A stretch of DNA of 64,000 nucleotides from Paenarthrobacter nicotinovorans (GTDB lineage Bacteria; Actinomycetota; Actinomycetes; Actinomycetales; Micrococcaceae): NCBI RefSeq assembly GCF_021919345.1, contig NZ_CP089293.1, positions 1,798,001 through 1,862,000 on the forward strand. The letters are read 5' to 3'. Below the pieces are notes generated by a model. The model was not told the DNA's origin and searched no databases. It saw only the letters and a program-made list of their open reading frames with translations. Below, piece by piece: positions 17,738-26,236 of the stretch. How positions within the stretch are numbered: the first letter of the stretch is position 1; every line of letters starts with the position of its first letter. Position numbers and translations under genes: made by a program.

Positions 17738-18954
17738 GGGACACCGCGCAGACCCCCGCGCCGGTGGACTCCGCGGCAGCTGACCTTCCAGCTCCACCCC
17801 TTTACGGGACAAAATCGATCGCTGAAGTCTTGACGAGTTCCGCGGCGGCGCTAGGGGTCCCCGGTTTCAGCAACCAGCTCCAGCTGCCGTCAACCCACCG
17901 GGTCTGTGTCGTGCTGGCCGACGGCTTGGGAAGGAGCCTGCTCAAGCAAAAGGCTTCCCACACGCCGTTCCTGCGCTCGGTCATTGCGGCGGGCCAGAGA
18001 AGCGTCCCGCAGTGGATTGACTCCGCCTTTCCGAGCACCACGGCCGCTTCCCTTGCCAGCCTTGGCACGGGGCTGGCCGCCGGGCAGCACGGGATGGTGG
18101 GGTACGACGTCCTGGACCCTGGACAGGACAAGGTGGTCAACCTCCTTGGGAACTGGGACCCCCAGGTGGATCCCGCTCTCTGGCAGCCCAATGCCACGGT
18201 CTTTGAACGCGTGGCCGCCGAGCTGGACGTTGTCACGGTCAGCCTGCCCCAGTTTGGGAATTCACCCATGACCCAGGCTGCGCTCCGGGGAAGCCGGTTC
18301 ATTGGAGGGACCAGCTTGCACGCAAGAACTGCCGCTGCGGCTGAAGCCATGTCCGGTGGTGGCCGGTCCTTGATGTACTTCTACGTCAATGAACTCGACA
18401 AAGCCGGTCACCGTTACGGCTGCCAGTCCGATCGCTGGGAGCACCAGCTCGAAGAGCTTGATTCCACGGTGAAGCGGCTTTCCGCCACGCTGCCGGCAGG
18501 GACCACCATCCTGTTGACCGGTGACCACGGCATGCTCGACGTCCCTGCATCCCAGCGGATCGACTACGCGGCCGATGCCTCGTTGGTGGCCGGTGTCCGG
18601 CACACAGCCGGGGAACCACGCATGGTGCACCTCTATCTGGAACCTGACGCCACAGAGGCACACCGTGATTCGCTGGTTGATGCCTGGCGCCGGCGCTTTG
18701 GCGAACGGATCTGGGTCTTCACCCGCGACCAGGCAGTGGCAGCCGGCTTGTTCGGCGACGTCCTTCCCGAGGTAGCTCCGCGCATTGGTGACATCATGAT
18801 TGCCGCCAGGGACACCTTGGCCCTGTACGACACCCGCCGTGCCCGACCAGCCTCGCTTGAGGTGGTGGGCCAGCACGGTTCACTGACCCGCGCCGAACGC
18901 GAAGTGCCGCTTCTCTGCTTCCCTGCGGCGGGCAGGCAGGGCAAACGTGGCTGA
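17734..18954 (+). CDS. Alkaline phosphatase-fold phosphodiesterase (NPP-like)
   Basis: A 406-residue protein of the nucleotide pyrophosphatase/phosphodiesterase group: VVLADGLGRSLL near the N-terminus, the nucleophile region FPSTTAASLASLGTG, and the metal ligands TGDHGMLDVP and GQHGSLTRAE. It should hydrolyse phosphodiester or phosphonate bonds using two metals; no signal peptide is visible, so it is likely cytoplasmic. The start is TTG, overlapping the DUF5998 stop. Its own stop overlaps the tdk GTG by 8 bases, which makes DUF5998, this gene and tdk one operon. Confidence 0.85.
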   Translation: MRDTAQTPAPVDSAAADLPAPPLYGTKSIAEVLTSSAAALGVPGFSNQLQLPSTHRVCVVLADGLGRSLLKQKASHTPFLRSVIAAGQRSVPQWIDSAFPSTTAASLASLGTGLAAGQHGMVGYDVLDPGQDKVVNLLGNWDPQVDPALWQPNATVFERVAAELDVVTVSLPQFGNSPMTQAALRGSRFIGGTSLHARTAAAAEAMSGGGRSLMYFYVNELDKAGHRYGCQSDRWEHQLEELDSTVKRLSATLPAGTTILLTGDHGMLDVPASQRIDYAADASLVAGVRHTAGEPRMVHLYLEPDATEAHRDSLVDAWRRRFGERIWVFTRDQAVAAGLFGDVLPEVAPRIGDIMIAARDTLALYDTRRARPASLEVVGQHGSLTRAEREVPLLCFPAAGRQGKRG

Positions 18955-19669
18955 GCTGGTCTTCTTCTCCGGCACGATGGACTGCGGAAAATCGACGTTG
19001 GCCCTCCAAATGGACCACAACCACCGTGCCCGGGGCCGCGGTGGGGTCCGGTTCAGCTGCAACGACAGGGCAGGTGATTCCACGATTTCCAGCAGGCTGG
19101 GGCTCCAGACCGATGCCGTGGAGGTGGGGGGCGACACGGACTTCTGGGACGAAGTCGTGATCCGCCGCACCAGCGGACTTCGCGTGGATTACCTCATCTG
19201 CGACGAAGCACAGTTCTACTCACCGGTCCAGGTGGAGCAGCTGGCGCGGGTAGTGGACGAGATGGACGTCGACGTTTTCGCTTTTGGAATCACGTCCGAT
19301 TTCCGCACCAGGCTGTTCCCGGGATCCCAGCGGCTCATCGAGTTGGCCGACAAGGTTCAGGTCCTGCAGGTCGAGGCACTCTGTTGGTGTGGCCGCCGGG
19401 CAACCCAGAATGCGCGCACACTCAACGGCATCATGGTGGTGGAAGGCGAACAGGTCATGGTGGGTGATGTCGCTCCCACCGCCTCAGACGCCGATGCGCA
19501 AGACCGGGCCGATGCCGGCGTCGTCGGTTACGAGACTCTGTGCCGACGCCATTACATGCGAAGGGTCACGGCCCACGGGGCCAACCTCATGGCGGGCGGC
19601 GATCAGCCGTTGCCGTTCGACATCGATGCGTGCCTCTGGCCGGGAGCCGGACAACAGGCCCAGCGCTAG
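18947..19669 (+). CDS. tdk: Thymidine kinase
   Basis: A 240-residue type II thymidine kinase for the pyrimidine salvage pathway. The P-loop GTMDCGKST is at residues 9-17, the Mg-binding/Walker B stretch YLICDEAQFY near 80-90, the zinc ligands come in CWCGRRA and in ETLCRRHYM. GTG at 18947 is used. Its TAG (19667-19669) shares bases with the stop codon of sepH on the other strand, so the two converging genes have no space for a terminator between them. Compared with the usual 190-200 residues, the C-terminus is about 40 residues longer. Confidence 0.93.
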   Translation: MAELVFFSGTMDCGKSTLALQMDHNHRARGRGGVRFSCNDRAGDSTISSRLGLQTDAVEVGGDTDFWDEVVIRRTSGLRVDYLICDEAQFYSPVQVEQLARVVDEMDVDVFAFGITSDFRTRLFPGSQRLIELADKVQVLQVEALCWCGRRATQNARTLNGIMVVEGEQVMVGDVAPTASDADAQDRADAGVVGYETLCRRHYMRRVTAHGANLMAGGDQPLPFDIDACLWPGAGQQAQR

Positions 19670-20991
19670 TCTCCGCGCGCTCCGAACACGATCTCATCCC
19701 AGCTGGGGATGCTGGACCTCTTGGGGCGTGCTGGTTGGCGTTCGGCTGGGGCGTCGGCGGGTTGCGGTGCCCCGGGCTCGGTGGATTCATCCGCCGCTGT
19801 TTCGTCCGTGGACGTGTCCTGCTGGCGCCCGGCAGCAGGGGCTGGAGTTTCGCTGCCCGGGCCGCCACCCAGGAGCTCGTCGAGACCGGCCGGCTTACGG
19901 CCGGTCAGTGAAGTAACAGGACGAACCGGGCCGGCCACCACCGTGATTTCGCGGGTGTCAGTGCTGACGCCGTTGTGAAGCTTCAGGGAATCGTCATCGT
20001 CATCAGCCTCGACGTGCCGGGGGGCAAGGCTCAGCCGGGAAAGCATTGAGGGCCGTCCGTCCTTGCGTGCGGGTTCCTCGGCAACGGGGACACTGGAAGC
20101 GCCCTGGGAAAGACCGTCGTCCTCGGGGGCATCAGTAGTGTCGTCGCCAGGTCGGGGATGGGCCGCAGGCACGTTGCTCAACAAGACGGCCAACGCGTCG
20201 TCGCCGTCTTCGTCGACGCCCAAGCGCTGTCCCCGGCGTGAACGGAGCATTTCCAGGAGGCTGTCCGATTCCTTCGCCGAGGCACGGGCGGCAGTTTCGG
20301 CATCGGTCTCAAAATCGAAAGGGCGGTCCGAGACGGCGGCGAGCCGTCGGGCAGGCACCGGGCCATCCAGTGGTTCAAGTTCGCTGAGCTGCTGGGCCCA
20401 ACGGTTTGCGTTTTGCAGTGACTTGCGTTGCGGACTGAACGTCCACATGGCGGGAGGTTCCTCACCAATGCTGGCGTGCGAGCCTGGAGCGGTCTCGAAC
20501 CTGGCAACCACTGTCCAGGAACCATCAGGGCGGCGCCAGGAATCCCACTCGAGCGTCGATGAGTCGATGCCGTGGGCAGACAGCCTGTGGTCCACCATTT
20601 CACCAAGGGTGGCGGGGGCATCCCCGAAAGCCGAACGGTAGGCGTCGTGGCCCGGAGCGGGGGACGCCACTTCGATGGCACGCGCTTGCCGGGCAACGTA
20701 CTCGCGCTCCGCGAGGACGGGTCCCTCGTAACGCTGGACATTGGCAAGAGGGAGCCCTGACAACTCGGAGACTTCAGCTGCTGTTGCGCCGCTGCGGATC
20801 CTGGCCTGGATGTCCCTGGGGGACATGGCGATCGGCGTGTTGGAGGCGCGGGCGGCCACCTGTGCCGGGGTACGGCTCGCGGCCGCCCTCAGAGCTTCGT
20901 CGATCGGCAGCTGGAACATCGCACCGCCCGGGCCGCTTAAGAGCAGGTGCCCGCCGTCGTCGTGGACGCCTACCAGCCGTAGATCCTGCAT
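19666..20991 (-). CDS. sepH: Septation protein SepH (DUF3071)
   Basis: A 441-residue actinobacterial cell-division protein. The N-terminal DUF3071 domain (1-165) begins MQDLRLVGVHDDGGHLLLS and includes a helix-turn-helix-like part (ATAAEVSELSGLPLANVQRYEGPVLAEREYVARQARA). The rest is acidic, low-complexity and probably disordered, ending PKRSSIPSWDEIVFGARGD, a conserved tail. SepH is known to stimulate FtsZ assembly in Streptomyces and mycobacteria. ATG at 20991 is taken rather than an earlier in-frame start because it follows GGAGGG and gives the standard N-terminus. Confidence 0.9.
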   Translation of the reverse strand: MQDLRLVGVHDDGGHLLLSGPGGAMFQLPIDEALRAAASRTPAQVAARASNTPIAMSPRDIQARIRSGATAAEVSELSGLPLANVQRYEGPVLAEREYVARQARAIEVASPAPGHDAYRSAFGDAPATLGEMVDHRLSAHGIDSSTLEWDSWRRPDGSWTVVARFETAPGSHASIGEEPPAMWTFSPQRKSLQNANRWAQQLSELEPLDGPVPARRLAAVSDRPFDFETDAETAARASAKESDSLLEMLRSRRGQRLGVDEDGDDALAVLLSNVPAAHPRPGDDTTDAPEDDGLSQGASSVPVAEEPARKDGRPSMLSRLSLAPRHVEADDDDDSLKLHNGVSTDTREITVVAGPVRPVTSLTGRKPAGLDELLGGGPGSETPAPAAGRQQDTSTDETAADESTEPGAPQPADAPAERQPARPKRSSIPSWDEIVFGARGD

Positions 20992-21191
20992 AACACCCTC
21001 CACCACATGGCATAACTGACATTCGAAACTCTGCCATCAGCGGGGGCCTTTTCCTACTAGGAGCGAGGGCGTGCCGTGATATTCCGCAGAAACCGGCCGG
21101 ATTCGACCCCATGCTGTGCTGCGGCGGGGGGCTATGGACTTTTGCCGGACGCCGGAGGACAATCTGGCCGATATCGGGCACAAATCCCGTG

Positions 21192-21226
21192 TGTCCGGTG
21201 TTGCACCCATACACCGGTGGCGGACA
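21192..21226 (+). other. Hairpin in the DUF4193 upstream region
   Basis: Arms TGTCCGGTGT (21192-21201) and ACACCGG plus GGACA (21211-21217, 21222-21226), giving a 12-bp stem with a four-base bulge, about 50 bases before the start codon. The 288 bases between sepH and DUF4193 hold this hairpin and divergent promoters that I could not define. Confidence 0.35.
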
Positions 21227-21278
21227 AGGAGCCGTCCCGGATCCCACCCAGAGCAGGTATGGAGGACGAAGAAAGACC

Positions 21279-21578
21279 ATGGCCACGGATTACGATGCTC
21301 CTCGAAAGACCGAGGAAGACGTCAGCGAGGATTCCCTGGAGGAACTCAAGACGCGCCAATCGGGGAAACAGTCCTCAGCAGTGGACGTCGATGAGACCGA
21401 TCTTGCCGATGGGTTCGAACTCCCGGGAGCCGACCTCTCCGGAGAAGAGCTCCTGATTCAAGTCATGCCACCGCAACCTGACGAGTTCACCTGTTTCAAC
21501 TGTTTCCTGGTCAAGCACAGGTCCCAGATCGCTGCAGAACGGGGCGGTCACCTGTACTGCACGGAATGTGAAAGCTAG
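21279..21578 (+). CDS. DUF4193 zinc-ribbon-like protein
   Basis: A 99-residue acidic protein with a C-terminal C-x2-C...C-x2-C pair (FTCFNCFLV and YCTEC) that should bind zinc. The N-terminus MATDYDAPRKT and the length fit the DUF4193 family, which is conserved across Actinobacteria and strongly expressed in several of them; its role is unknown. ATG at 21279 is chosen for family length; GGAGGA lies 12 bases upstream, a long spacing, with GAAAGA closer. It points towards the DUF3093 gene, which converges on it. Confidence 0.82.
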   Translation: MATDYDAPRKTEEDVSEDSLEELKTRQSGKQSSAVDVDETDLADGFELPGADLSGEELLIQVMPPQPDEFTCFNCFLVKHRSQIAAERGGHLYCTECES

Positions 21579-21602
21579 GCGGCCCGTGCCCGCGGGCAGG
21601 AA

Positions 21603-22100
21603 CTAGGCGCGGGGTGTGCTGAGGGCAGCGACGAGCTCGTCGGGCCGGCGGGAGGAAGCGAGCCAGTAAGGGGTGCGGTCGGCCGGGTCCGTGATTTCGA
21701 TCTTGACCACGGGGTCGATCCAACCCCTGAAGCACATGTAGGCCAGCCCGTTCAGGCGCGGTCCGCGTTCGGCGGTTGCTTCGGCTTGCTTGAACGCCTG
21801 GACCGAACCCACGAACGCGCGGTCGATGCTGGCACGCCCCACGCGCACAGTGTCTGCGGTGACGGTGATGGTGGGAGTGGAAAGTACCAGCATGGTGGTC
21901 ATGATGGCCAGCAAGGCGAGGGCTGCGATAATTCCGGCCATAGGGCTGATCGGTCCGAACATCAGCAGGCCTGCGCTTGACAGGCCCAGGACCACAATCC
22001 AGATCCACAACGACGGCCACAGCTTCTCCGTGTACAGGACCCCGGAAGTTGCTGGGGTGTTCCGGGCAGGCACGGGGGAAGACTGGTCAGGCGTAGGCAT
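21603..22100 (-). CDS. DUF3093 membrane protein
   Basis: A 165-residue protein with two adjacent transmembrane segments (about residues 27-48 and 52-75) followed by a small soluble beta-rich domain (ITVTADTVRVGRASIDRAFVGSVQAF). This matches the actinobacterial DUF3093 family, always found near dut; its biochemical role is unknown. The gene faces away from dut, with a 94-base divergent promoter region between them. Confidence 0.8.
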   Translation of the reverse strand: MPTPDQSSPVPARNTPATSGVLYTEKLWPSLWIWIVVLGLSSAGLLMFGPISPMAGIIAALALLAIMTTMLVLSTPTITVTADTVRVGRASIDRAFVGSVQAFKQAEATAERGPRLNGLAYMCFRGWIDPVVKIEITDPADRTPYWLASSRRPDELVAALSTPRA

Positions 22101-22180
22101 GTACCCAGCTTATCCGGCGGCTGACACCACTGCGTGCATGCCTGCGGGGCCGCAACCGGAGCAGGCAGCGCCAATAACAG

Positions 22181-22195
22181 TAGAATGAACCACTG
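22181..22195 (+). promoter_or_regulatory. dut -10 element, leaderless start
   Basis: TAGAAT at 22181-22186 is a good -10 hexamer, and the GTG start comes only 8 bases later with no ribosome site, so transcription would begin at or next to the start codon. A -35 box is not convincing. Confidence 0.55.
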
Positions 22196-22725
22196 TGAGT
22201 AACGAGACCGCAGTATTCAGTACAGACACCGCCAGCCCTGATGCGGAGACCACCGCAGCGTACGGTGCCCCGACCCTGGACGTGCAGCTGAAAATGCTCG
22301 ACGCCGGCCTGGAAGCCCCGTCCTACGCCCACCCAGGCGATGCCGGAGCCGACCTCCGCGCCCGCGAGGACGTGCATCTGGCCCCGGGGGAACGGAAGCT
22401 CGTTCCGACGGGGGTCTCCATCGCCTTGCCCGACGGCTTCGTCGCCCTCATCCATCCGAGGTCGGGACTCGCCACCAAACACGGGCTGACTGTCGTCAAT
22501 GCTCCGGGAACCGTCGATGCCGGATACCGCGGCGAGATTGCCGTGACACTGCTCAATACCGATCAAAACAGCGCCATCAGCCTCAAGCGCGGCGATAGAA
22601 TTGCACAGATGGTGATTCAGCGTGTGGAGTACGCGCGGTTCGTTACCGTGGACCAGTTGTCCGATTCCGTCCGCGGCACCGGCGGCTTCGGTTCCACGGG
22701 CGGATTCAACGCACCGAAGGCCTGA
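22195..22725 (+). CDS. dut: dUTP diphosphatase (dUTPase)
   Basis: A 176-residue trimeric dUTPase that cleaves dUTP to dUMP and so keeps uracil out of DNA and feeds dTMP synthesis. All five motifs are visible: HPGDAGADL, HPRSGLA, NAPGTVDAGYRGEI, RGDRIAQMVI and the C-terminal RGTGGFGSTGG that closes over the site. The GTG at 22195 lacks a ribosome site and sits 8 bases after a -10 element. The first 30 residues are an extension before the conserved core. Confidence 0.96.
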   Translation: MSNETAVFSTDTASPDAETTAAYGAPTLDVQLKMLDAGLEAPSYAHPGDAGADLRAREDVHLAPGERKLVPTGVSIALPDGFVALIHPRSGLATKHGLTVVNAPGTVDAGYRGEIAVTLLNTDQNSAISLKRGDRIAQMVIQRVEYARFVTVDQLSDSVRGTGGFGSTGGFNAPKA

Positions 22726-22779
22726 GCCGACTACTCAATCGGCGCGTGCTGCCGACTGCCCTCTGACGCTGTTGCGCGG

Positions 22780-22798
22780 TTAACGTGGATTAACGTGG
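22780..22798. repeat. 10-bp-period direct repeat before DUF3710
   Basis: TTAACGTGG occurs at 22780-22788 and again at 22790-22798, one helical turn apart, 45 bases before the DUF3710 start. Such paired half-sites on one DNA face are typical of response-regulator binding; no regulator is identified. Confidence 0.4.
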
Positions 22799-22842
22799 TT
22801 GCGGTTTACTTGGGGACAGACCACTACTAAGGAGAAAACCCA

Positions 22843-23601
22843 ATGCTTTTTGGGCGCGGCAAGAAGTCCAAGGCCGAGCGGTCTGACACCGCCGGCACCG
22901 TCGAGGAATCCGGTGCCGAGGCGCAAGATCCCCAAACCAGTGAGTCCCCGGCGCGGGGTGACTTCCGTCTGGGCAAAGGTCCCCTGGACGTGGATGAAAT
23001 CGACAGCCGCGAGGGGTACGTTGACCTGGGTGCCCTGCTGATCGCGCCTGCTGAAGGTCTACAGCTCCGCCTTGAGGTGGAAGAAGCAACCCAACGCGTG
23101 GTGGCAGTGACGCTGGATCTGGCAGGTTCCAGCCTGCAGTTGCAGGCATTTGCTGCACCACGTTCGGAAGGATTGTGGGATGAAATCCGGGAACAGATCA
23201 CCCAGTCCGTAGCAAGCCAGGGCGGCGAAACGGAAGAAATCCAGGGAGACTTCGGTACCGAACTCGTAGCCAAGCTGCCGGCCGAGGCCGCCGATGGAAG
23301 CAAGGGATTCCGCGCAGCCCGCTTCATGGGCGTGGACGGGCCCCGCTGGTTCCTGCGCGGCGTGCTCGGTGGGCAGGCTGCCCTGGAACGTGACGCCGCA
23401 GCAGGCCTGGAGGAGCTCTTCCGCCGCGTAGTAGTGGTCCGCGGCGACAATCCGATGCCGCCACGAGAACTGCTGCAGCTGCGCTTGCCCAAGGATGCAG
23501 CCGTTCCCGGCCCGGCCGCCGCTCCCCAGGGAGCCGTGCCGCCGTCGGACTCCACCCTTCAGCAGCCCGAGCGAGGCCCGGAGATCACCCAGATTGGCTG
23601 A
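22843..23601 (+). CDS. DUF3710 family protein
   Basis: A 252-residue soluble protein with a charged, disordered N-terminus (MLFGRGKKSKAERS) and a conserved middle (GPLDVDEIDSREGYVDLGALLIAP through ELFRRVVVVRGDNPMPPRELLQLRLP). This is the actinobacterial DUF3710 family; the function is unknown. The ribosome site AAGGAG is strong. The following OB-fold gene starts 19 bases after its stop, and that gene overlaps DUF3159, so DUF3710, OB and DUF3159 form an operon. Confidence 0.82.
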   Translation: MLFGRGKKSKAERSDTAGTVEESGAEAQDPQTSESPARGDFRLGKGPLDVDEIDSREGYVDLGALLIAPAEGLQLRLEVEEATQRVVAVTLDLAGSSLQLQAFAAPRSEGLWDEIREQITQSVASQGGETEEIQGDFGTELVAKLPAEAADGSKGFRAARFMGVDGPRWFLRGVLGGQAALERDAAAGLEELFRRVVVVRGDNPMPPRELLQLRLPKDAAVPGPAAAPQGAVPPSDSTLQQPERGPEITQIG

Positions 23602-23620
23602 CTCGCCGGGCCACGGGGGA

Positions 23621-23971
23621 GTGGCGTCGCAGCGCCCCGGGGACCGGGGGATCCGTGATCTTCCCGAGCGGGGAAGGGCAGTATGCACGGGGATCATCGA
23701 GTCGGTGACGCACCAGCCACCCAGCGAACAGCCATTTTTCTCCGCTATGGTGGTGGACGCCCTCAGGCCGGGAATCCAGCCCTCCGCGACGAGCGGGGGA
23801 GCCAGGAAGCCCTACGACCGCCTGCGCGTCATCTGGCTCGGCCGGACACGTGTACCGGGAATCGAAGCCGGCGTGGAACTTCGCCTCAACGGCATGGTGA
23901 CGCAGCTTGACGGTTTCCCGGCAATGTTCAACCCGCGCTACGAAATACTTTCCCGTCAGGAGCACCTATGA
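23621..23971 (+). CDS. OB-fold nucleic-acid-binding domain protein
   Basis: A 116-residue protein with a single OB-like core (GRAVCTGIIESVTHQPPSEQPFFSAMVVD ... LRVIWLGRTRVPGIEAGVELRLNGMV), common between DUF3710 and DUF3159 genes in Arthrobacter relatives. GTG at 23621 is taken as start because the frame upstream runs inside DUF3710 and is low-complexity; a GGGGGA tract directly precedes it, closer than usual, so the true start could differ. It ends in an ATGA overlap with DUF3159. Confidence 0.68.
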   Translation: MASQRPGDRGIRDLPERGRAVCTGIIESVTHQPPSEQPFFSAMVVDALRPGIQPSATSGGARKPYDRLRVIWLGRTRVPGIEAGVELRLNGMVTQLDGFPAMFNPRYEILSRQEHL

Positions 23972-24750
23972 CCGTCGCCAACGGATCAGACCCCAAGGAC
24001 ACCGGACCGTCTTCGCCCCAACGCGGCGAGGGGCCTGGTCTGGAGGCACCGGCGCCCGACACGGATAAGCCGCGCATGTCCGACATCGCCGCCGGATACG
24101 CCGAAAAAGCAGGACTTCACCGCAACAGCGCCGGCCACGTGGACATGTTGAAGTCGGCCGGTGGTGTGCAAGGCATTGCCGAGAGTATCCTGCCGGGGCT
24201 TGTCTTCCTGGTGACCTTTACCATCACCCGGGACCTGACGCCGTCGCTTGTTGCCGCCCTGGCGACTGCAGCAGTCTTTACCGTCGTCCGCCTGATCCAG
24301 CGGCGCCCCCTGACACAGGCGCTGGCAGGCGTGGTTGGAGTCGGTATTTCCGCCTGGCTCGCGAACACCACCGGGAAGGCCGAGGACTTCTACGTGCTCG
24401 GGTTCTTCACCAACCTCGCGTACATCGCCGCCATGGTCCTTTCCATCGTGCTCAAATGGCCCGTGGCCGGCCTGCTCTTCGGGTTCGTCCGCAATGAGGG
24501 CCTTGAATGGCGGAAGGATCCTGAGCGGCTCCGTGCTTACAAGCTCGGCACCTGGATCGTGGTGGCTGTGCTCGCCCTGCGCCTGGTAGTGCAGGTTCCC
24601 CTGTACTTCATGGGCGAGGACGGGTTGACCGCACTTGCCACCACCCGGCTCCTGATGGGTGCCCCGCTCTACATCCTGGGGTTGTGGGTGGCGTGGCTGG
24701 TCACCAAGCCCGGAGTTCAGCCGTCGAAGCCGTCGTCGTCGGACGCTTGA
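23968..24750 (+). CDS. DUF3159 membrane protein
   Basis: A 260-residue protein with a disordered N-terminus of about 55 residues (proline- and aspartate-rich) and five to six membrane helices (about 75-250). It matches DUF3159, an actinobacterial family with a VanZ/Tic20-like appearance whose function is not known. The ATG overlaps the OB-gene stop as ATGA, so expression is coupled. Its last 34 bases overlap the 3' end of ceoC on the other strand. Confidence 0.8.
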   Translation: MTVANGSDPKDTGPSSPQRGEGPGLEAPAPDTDKPRMSDIAAGYAEKAGLHRNSAGHVDMLKSAGGVQGIAESILPGLVFLVTFTITRDLTPSLVAALATAAVFTVVRLIQRRPLTQALAGVVGVGISAWLANTTGKAEDFYVLGFFTNLAYIAAMVLSIVLKWPVAGLLFGFVRNEGLEWRKDPERLRAYKLGTWIVVAVLALRLVVQVPLYFMGEDGLTALATTRLLMGAPLYILGLWVAWLVTKPGVQPSKPSSSDA

Positions 24751-25451
24751 GCCGTTTCCGCGGCGTGTTCGCCGGAGTCTTCGCCGGCGCCTGAATTCTT
24801 CGACAACAGTGCCCGCAGACCATCTTCCGCCGCGATGGTGGTGACGAAGAAGAGCTCGTCGCCACCATCGAGGACGTCGTCCCGCGTGGGGGTGATGGGG
24901 GCCTGGTCGCGCAAAATGGCCACAAGTGTTGAATCTTCGGGCCATTCAATCGCACCCACGGTGCTCCCAATCACATGGGAGTCGTGCGGAACCGTGAACT
25001 CCACGATTGATGCCACACCCGTTTGCAGGGTCAGCAGGCGCACGATGTCGCCAATCTCCACGGCTTCCTCGACGAGGGCCGTCATGAGCTGGGGAGTATT
25101 GACCGCGACGTCAACACCCCAGGAGTCGTTGAACATCCAGTCATTCTTCGGGTTGTTGACGCGTCCGACGGTGCGTCCGACGCCGAACTCGGTCTTGGCG
25201 AGAAGCGACACGACCAGATTTACTTTGTCGTCGCCTGTGGCTGAAACCACGACGTCGGCATCGTCAAGTTTGGCGTCCTGCAAGGTGCTTAGCTCACAGG
25301 CGTCGCCCACCAGCCACCGGGCACCGCGGAGTCCGCTGCGTCCGATGACCTCGGGTTTGAGATCGATGAGCAGGATCTGGTGATGGTGGGCCAGGAGCTC
25401 GCGCGCAATGGACGAGCCGACGCTGCCTGCGCCAACAATGACAACTTTCAC
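24717..25451 (-). CDS. ceoC: RCK/TrkA-N potassium-channel regulator CeoC
   Basis: A 244-residue protein with an N-terminal Rossmann RCK domain (VVIVGAGSVGSSIARELLAHHHQILLID) and a TrkA_C domain (about 140-210). RCK proteins bind NAD(H) or ATP/ADP and gate K+ channels or transporters. It starts with GTG that shares one base with the ceoB stop (TAGTG), so it is translated directly after CeoB. A disordered acidic tail of 25 residues (EDSGEHAAETAQASDDDGFDG-like) ends it. The pair is the actinobacterial CeoB/CeoC system. Confidence 0.88.
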   Translation of the reverse strand: MKVVIVGAGSVGSSIARELLAHHHQILLIDLKPEVIGRSGLRGARWLVGDACELSTLQDAKLDDADVVVSATGDDKVNLVVSLLAKTEFGVGRTVGRVNNPKNDWMFNDSWGVDVAVNTPQLMTALVEEAVEIGDIVRLLTLQTGVASIVEFTVPHDSHVIGSTVGAIEWPEDSTLVAILRDQAPITPTRDDVLDGGDELFFVTTIAAEDGLRALLSKNSGAGEDSGEHAAETAQASDDDGFDG

Positions 25452-26125
25452 TAAGACTCCTTGGCGGGTGCTTTGGCGAGGATCCGGCTGATCTCGGATG
25501 TTCGGTCCAGGCTCAGCATGGCGTGGACCGTGTCGCCTTCCTGGTAGGCGGTGCCGGCCTGCGGAAGCAGGCCCTCTCCGAAGCGGGTAAGAAAGGCGAT
25601 GCGTATACCGGCGGCCTCTTCGATGGAGCTGAGCCTGTGGCCGATCCAATCCTGGTGCAGGTCCACTTCAGCCAGGACCAAACGGCCTGAGGGTTCGCGG
25701 TAATCGCCCGCCAGGTGTTGTTCGGGCAGGATGCGGCGAAGGACCTGATCCGCACTCCAACGCACGGCGGCAACCGTGGGGATGCCCAGACGCTGGTAGA
25801 TTTCGGCGCGTCCCGGGTCGTAGATGCGGGCCACCACGTGGGCAACGTGGAAGGTCTCGCGGGCCACCCGGGTGGCCAGGATGTTCGAGTTATCGCCGCT
25901 GGAGACCGCTGCGAAAGCGTAGGCTTCCTCCACGCCGGCCTGCTTGAGGGTGTCCCGGTCAAAGCCCACTCCGGTGACCTTGCGCCCGGTAAAGGACTTC
26001 CGCAACCGGCGGAAGGCCCGCTCGTCCTGATCGATGATGGCCACGGAATGGCCTGCATCCTCCAAAGTGTGTGCCAGAGTTGCGCCAACACGCCCGCAAC
26101 CCATGATCACGAAGTGAGCCACCAT
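25451..26125 (-). CDS. ceoB: RCK/TrkA-N potassium-uptake regulator CeoB
   Basis: A 224-residue RCK protein: GCGRVGATLAHTLEDAGHSVAIIDQDERAFRRL is the nucleotide-binding Rossmann start, and residues 140-218 form the TrkA_C ligand domain. No membrane segments. It lies upstream of ceoC and diverges from the KimA-like transporter gene with 111 bases between starts, which suggests that CeoB/CeoC control K+ flux through this transporter or another one. Confidence 0.88.
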   Translation of the reverse strand: MVAHFVIMGCGRVGATLAHTLEDAGHSVAIIDQDERAFRRLRKSFTGRKVTGVGFDRDTLKQAGVEEAYAFAAVSSGDNSNILATRVARETFHVAHVVARIYDPGRAEIYQRLGIPTVAAVRWSADQVLRRILPEQHLAGDYREPSGRLVLAEVDLHQDWIGHRLSSIEEAAGIRIAFLTRFGEGLLPQAGTAYQEGDTVHAMLSLDRTSEISRILAKAPAKES

Positions 26126-26201
26126 GTCTCCTAATGTGTGTTGTCCCTGCCGCTCGGTATGACTTTACCGTCGCCGGCCGGCTAAGCACGCCTTCGTCGT
26201 C

Positions 26202-26230
26202 ATGACATCGCAGGGTATTCAGAGTAGCTT
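26202..26230 (+). promoter_or_regulatory. Promoter of the KimA-like gene (leaderless)
   Basis: ATGACA (26202-26207), 17-base spacer, TAGCTT (26225-26230). The GTG start at 26237 lies six bases after the -10 element, so the mRNA is probably leaderless. No c-di-AMP riboswitch is seen in the 111-base gap. Confidence 0.5.
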
Positions 26231-26236
26231 TGCGGA

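Noticed and set aside
26126..26236. c-di-AMP riboswitch before the KimA-like gene
   Set aside because: The gap is only 111 bases and shows no ydaO-type conserved blocks; a promoter and leaderless start explain it.
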